Of a stretch of 64,000 bases of DNA, positions 58,096-64,000 are shown piece after piece. The DNA lies in assembly GCF_024652905.1 (NCBI RefSeq), contig NZ_CP102428.1, positions 3,704,001-3,768,000 of the forward strand, in the 5' to 3' direction. Both the position numbers and the translations under genes were made by a program. A model generated the notes under the pieces. The model did no database searches. It was not told the DNA's origin and worked only from the letters and a program-made list of their open reading frames with translations. The first letter of the stretch is position 1; each line of letters begins with the position of its first letter. Source of the stretch: Pseudomonas oryzihabitans (lineage in GTDB: Bacteria > Pseudomonadota > Gammaproteobacteria > Pseudomonadales > Pseudomonadaceae).

Positions 58096-58632
58096 ATGGC
58101 AGAACTGAACACGCTGGCCCGGCCCTATGCCAAGGCGGCTTTCGAGTTCGCACAGTCCCAGCAGCAGCTGACCCAATGGTCGGCCGCGCTCGGGCTGCTC
58201 GCCGCGGTATCCCAAGATGGGACCGTGCGCCAGCTGCTTCAGCAGCCGCAGTTGACTGCGGACGCCAAGGCCGGATTGCTCATCGACGTATGTGGCGATC
58301 AGCTGGATGCACAGTCCCAGAACTTCGTTCGGACCGTGGCAGAAAACAACCGGATCGACCTGTTCCCGGCCATCGCCGAGATCTACGAGGCGTGCAAGGC
58401 CGAGCAGGAAAAATCCATCGAGGCGGAAGTCACCAGTGCTTTCGCCCTGAGCGAAGAACAGCAAGACAAACTCGCCAAGGCTCTCAGCGCAAGGCTAGGT
58501 CGACACGTGCGACTTAATGCATCCGAGGATGCGAGCCTGATCGGTGGTGTGGTTATCCGCGCCGGCGACTTGGTAATCGATGGCTCCGTTCGCGGCAAGC
58601 TCGCGCAACTGGCCGAAGCGTTGAAACCTTGA
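58096..58632 (+). CDS. atpH: ATP synthase F1 subunit delta
   Basis: 178 residues ([20 protein letters not shown]). It links subunit b to the F1 head. The C-terminal motif [20 protein letters not shown] is typical. Confidence 0.97.
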   Translation: MAELNTLARPYAKAAFEFAQSQQQLTQWSAALGLLAAVSQDGTVRQLLQQPQLTADAKAGLLIDVCGDQLDAQSQNFVRTVAENNRIDLFPAIAEIYEACKAEQEKSIEAEVTSAFALSEEQQDKLAKALSARLGRHVRLNASEDASLIGGVVIRAGDLVIDGSVRGKLAQLAEALKP

Positions 58633-58650
58633 GTTTGAAGGGGCAGTAGC

Positions 58651-60195
<1,545 letters not shown>

Positions 60196-60201
60196 GCCGC
60201 G

Positions 60202-60221
60202 ACGGGGGCGCCAGCCCCCGT
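60202..60221 (+). other. Hairpin between atpA and atpG
   Basis: A perfect 8-bp GC stem ACGGGGGC / GCCCCCGT with a GCCA loop, followed by only three T. Inside a required operon it is more likely an mRNA stability or processing element than a terminator. Confidence 0.55.
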
Positions 60222-60243
60222 TTGCCAACCCGATAGGTGTCAC

Positions 60244-61107
60244 ATGGCAGGCGCAAAAGAGATTCGCGGCAAGATCGCGAGCATCAAAAGCACACAGAAG
60301 ATCACCAGCGCCATGGAAAAGGTTGCGGTCAGCAAGATGCGTAAGGCTCAGGCCCGCATGGCTGCCAGCAAGCCTTATGCCGAGCGCATCCGCGCTGTGA
60401 TCGGCCACCTGGCCAACGCCAACCCCGAGTACCGCCATGCCTTCATGGTGGAACGCGAGGTCAAGCGCGTCGGTTACATCGTGGTCAGCTCCGATCGGGG
60501 TCTGGCCGGTGGTCTGAACACCAACCTGTTCAAGGCTCTGGTCCGCGACATGAGCGACCAGCGCGGCAAGGGTGTGGAAATCGATCTGGCGGTGATCGGG
60601 GCCAAGGGTGCCTCCTTCTTCCGCAGCTTCGGCGGCAACGTGGTCGCGGCGATCAGCCACCTCGGCGAAGCCCCGGCGATCGGCGATCTGATCGGCAGCA
60701 TCAAGGTGATGCTGGATGCCTACCTGAACGGCCGTATCGACCGTCTGTACGTGGTGTCCAACGTCTTCGTCAACACCATGACCCAGAAGCCGACCATCCA
60801 GCAGCTGGTGCCCCTGGTACCGGCCGAGGGCGGTGAGCTGCAAGGCAAGCATTGGGACTACCTCTACGAGCCCGACGCCAAGACCCTGCTCGACGGTCTG
60901 CTGGTGCGCTACGTGGAATCCCAGGTGTACCAGGCCGTGGTCGAGAACGCTGCCAGCGAACAGGCCGCGCGGATGATCGCGATGAAGAACGCCACCGACA
61001 ACGCCGGCGATCTCATCAAGGAGCTGCAGCTGGTCTACAACAAGGCTCGCCAGGCTGCGATCACCCAAGAAATTTCGGAAATCGTCGGCGGCGCCGCCGC
61101 GGTCTGA
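60244..61107 (+). CDS. atpG: ATP synthase F1 subunit gamma
   Basis: 287 residues, rotor shaft. N-terminal helix [20 protein letters not shown] and C-terminal helix [19 protein letters not shown] pair to form the coiled coil inside F1. Confidence 0.98.
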   Translation: MAGAKEIRGKIASIKSTQKITSAMEKVAVSKMRKAQARMAASKPYAERIRAVIGHLANANPEYRHAFMVEREVKRVGYIVVSSDRGLAGGLNTNLFKALVRDMSDQRGKGVEIDLAVIGAKGASFFRSFGGNVVAAISHLGEAPAIGDLIGSIKVMLDAYLNGRIDRLYVVSNVFVNTMTQKPTIQQLVPLVPAEGGELQGKHWDYLYEPDAKTLLDGLLVRYVESQVYQAVVENAASEQAARMIAMKNATDNAGDLIKELQLVYNKARQAAITQEISEIVGGAAAV

Positions 61108-61119
61108 CGGACAGCTTAA

Positions 61120-62514
<1,395 letters not shown>

Positions 62515-62552
62515 CTGCCGCGCCCGGCGACGGGCGCTCTTAGAGGCACGCT

Positions 62553-62978
62553 ATGGCCAAGACAGTCCAATGCGACATCGTCAGCGCGGAAGGGGAAATC
62601 TTCTCCGGCGCGGTGGAGATGATCATCGCCCACGGCCACCTGGGTGATCTGGGTATCGCCCCGGGCCATGCGCCGCTGCTCACCGATCTGAAACCGGGCC
62701 CTATCCGCCTGGTCAAGGCCGGGGGCGCCGAGGAGGTGTTCTACATCTCCGGCGGTTTTCTGGAAGTGCAGCCGAATGTCGTCGAAGTGCTGGCCGATAC
62801 CGCCAGCCGCGCCGGTGACATCGACGAAGCTGCCGCTCTGGAAGCCAAGCAGCGCGCCGAGGCAGCCCTGAGCGACAAGGGCACGGAGTTCGACTACACC
62901 GCTGCCGCCACTCAGCTCGCCGAAGCCGCCGCCCAGCTGCGCACCATCCAGCAGCTCAAGCGGCAAGCCAAGCGCTAA
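62553..62978 (+). CDS. atpC: ATP synthase F1 subunit epsilon
   Basis: 141 residues. A beta-sandwich domain (about 1-85, with [16 protein letters not shown]) and a two-helix C-terminal domain that can inhibit ATP hydrolysis. Last gene of the operon. Confidence 0.97.
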   Translation: MAKTVQCDIVSAEGEIFSGAVEMIIAHGHLGDLGIAPGHAPLLTDLKPGPIRLVKAGGAEEVFYISGGFLEVQPNVVEVLADTASRAGDIDEAAALEAKQRAEAALSDKGTEFDYTAAATQLAEAAAQLRTIQQLKRQAKR

Positions 62979-63001
62979 GCGCAAGGTCAGGCTGTAACGA
63001 C

Positions 63002-63030
63002 AAGGGTAGCTTCGGCTACCCTTTTCTTTT
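63002..63030 (+). terminator. atp operon terminator
   Basis: A perfect 9-bp stem AAGGGTAGC / GCTACCCTT with a UUCG tetraloop, followed by TTCTTTT, 23 bp past the atpC stop. Confidence 0.92.
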
Positions 63031-63132
63031 GTCGCCCGAAAAGTGGCGCGAGAAATTCCGCGTGGTCGGCGCTCGTGAGGCCCTGTTGCTCTCGATCGCG
63101 GCCCGTCTCTTCCCTCTGTCTCCGAGGTTCCG

Positions 63133-64000
63133 ATGTCCCTGGAAATCGTCATCCTGGCTGCTGGCCAGGGCACCCGCATGAGATCCGCTCTACCCAAGGT
63201 GCTGCATCCTGTGGCCGGTCGCAGCATGCTGGGGCATGTCCTCGACCGCGCCCGTGAATTGCAGCCGGCGGGCATCCACGTCGTCATCGGCCATGGCGCC
63301 GACCAGGTTCGCAGCCAGCTGGCCGCCGACGACGTGAGCTTCGTGGTCCAGGCCGAGCAGCTCGGTACCGGCCATGCCGTGGCCCAGGCGGCGCCGGCGC
63401 TGACGGCGGAGCGGGTGCTGATCCTCTATGGCGATGTCCCCCTGATCCAGACCGAGACCCTGCAGCGCCTGCTGCAGCAGGTGGATGATCAGCACCTGGC
63501 GCTTTTGACCGTGGAGCTGGACGATCCCACCGGCTATGGCCGCATCCTGCGCGATGACCAGGGGCAGGTAACCGCCATCGTCGAGCACAAGGACGCCAGC
63601 GACGCCCAGCGTGCCATTCGCGAAGGCAATACCGGCATCCTCGCGGTGCCGGGTCGGCGGCTGGCGGACTGGTTGAGCCGCCTGTCCAACAGCAACGCTC
63701 AGGGCGAGTATTACCTGACCGACGTCATCGCCCTGGCAGTGGCGGATGGCCTGACCATCGCCACCAGCCAGCCGGCGGACGCCATGGAAGTCCAGGGCGC
63801 CAACGATCGCCGGCAATTGGCGCAGCTGGAGCGGCACTTCCAGCAGCGTGCCGCCGAGCGCCTGATGCTGCAGGGCGTGACCCTGCTGGATCCCCTGCGC
63901 TTCGATCAGCGCGGCGAGGTCGAGGCCGGCCGCGACGTCTCCATCGACGTCAACGTCATCCTCGAAGGTCGGGTGGTGCTGGAGGACGGGGTGAGCATCG
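63133..64000 (+). CDS. glmU: Bifunctional UDP-GlcNAc pyrophosphorylase / GlcN-1-P acetyltransferase, 3' end missing
   Basis: 289 residues visible of about 455. The pyrophosphorylase domain has the nucleotide motif [20 protein letters not shown], then YGDVPLI and QGEYYLTDV. The acetyltransferase beta-helix starts at the window edge. It makes UDP-GlcNAc for peptidoglycan and LPS. Confidence 0.97.
   Translation, partial: MSLEIVILAAGQGTRMRSALPKVLHPVAGRSMLGHVLDRARELQPAGIHVVIGHGADQVRSQLAADDVSFVVQAEQLGTGHAVAQAAPALTAERVLILYGDVPLIQTETLQRLLQQVDDQHLALLTVELDDPTGYGRILRDDQGQVTAIVEHKDASDAQRAIREGNTGILAVPGRRLADWLSRLSNSNAQGEYYLTDVIALAVADGLTIATSQPADAMEVQGANDRRQLAQLERHFQQRAAERLMLQGVTLLDPLRFDQRGEVEAGRDVSIDVNVILEGRVVLEDGVSI

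Overview
The window is a 64 kb stretch of a GC-rich Pseudomonas chromosome containing the replication origin. The gene order glmU, atpCDGAHFEBI, parB-parA, rsmG, mnmG, mnmE, yidC, yidD, rnpA, rpmH, oriC, dnaA, dnaN, recF, gyrB, followed by plsC, gmhB, glyS-glyQ, tag, an LpxL-type acyltransferase, the fmt/rsmB region, dprA, tsaC, qor, hemF, aroE and trpI/trpBA, is the familiar Pseudomonas origin neighbourhood. The species is not P. aeruginosa: hmp/norR, a choline-sulfate locus and a bactofilin cluster sit at unexpected places, and trkA is missing after rsmB. A member of the P. oryzihabitans/psychrotolerans side of the genus is possible, but that is only a guess.

Layout. 1-5.8 kb: the end of a HAD phosphatase gene, a DUF2141 gene, a 685-bp noncoding region rich in DnaA boxes, trpBA with divergent trpI, and small stress-type genes (DUF883, dodecin, DUF1161). 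5.8-8.7 kb: NO detoxification (hmp) with its divergent sigma-54 activator (norR/fhpR). 8.7-12.2 kb: choline-O-sulfate use (betC, choX, LysR regulator). 12.2-15 kb: a VOC protein, a 172-bp inverted-repeat element, a lactonase and a CigR-like protein. 15-19 kb: YheV-like zinc ribbon, prlC, gamma carbonic anhydrase, and a MerR/membrane-protein pair bracketed by REP-like repeats. 19-29 kb: aroE, hemF, qor, a 1127-residue hybrid histidine kinase, tsaC, dprA, a LysM protein. 28.5-31.3 kb: def-fmt-rsmB. 31.3-33.1 kb: bactofilin, coiled-coil and M23 peptidase genes. 33.3-40.1 kb: TPR, PilZ, acyltransferase, tag, glyQS, gmhB, plsC. 40.5-46.6 kb: gyrB-recF-dnaN-dnaA. 46.6-47.1 kb: oriC. 47.1-54.0 kb: rpmH-rnpA-yidD-yidC, mnmE, mnmG-rsmG. 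54.0-55.7 kb: parAB. 55.9-63.0 kb: the F1Fo ATP synthase operon. 63.1 kb to the end: partial glmU.

The replication and segregation parts fit together. DnaA binds oriC beside its own gene; ParB has a perfect 16-bp parS inside the 3' end of recF and a one-mismatch relative farther upstream in the same gene. Perfect DnaA boxes (TTATCCACA) occur not only in oriC but in four other intergenic regions, two of which also have AT-rich stretches. The most unusual noncoding feature is the region at 0.94-1.62 kb, where a degenerate repeat unit appears with a DnaA-like box at the same internal offset each time.

No rRNA, tRNA, CRISPR array, prophage or full-length insertion sequence was recognised. Most of the window is ordinary core chromosome; the novelty lies mainly in noncoding repeats, regulatory layouts and local gene replacement. 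All similarity statements rest on recognition from memory, not on database searches.
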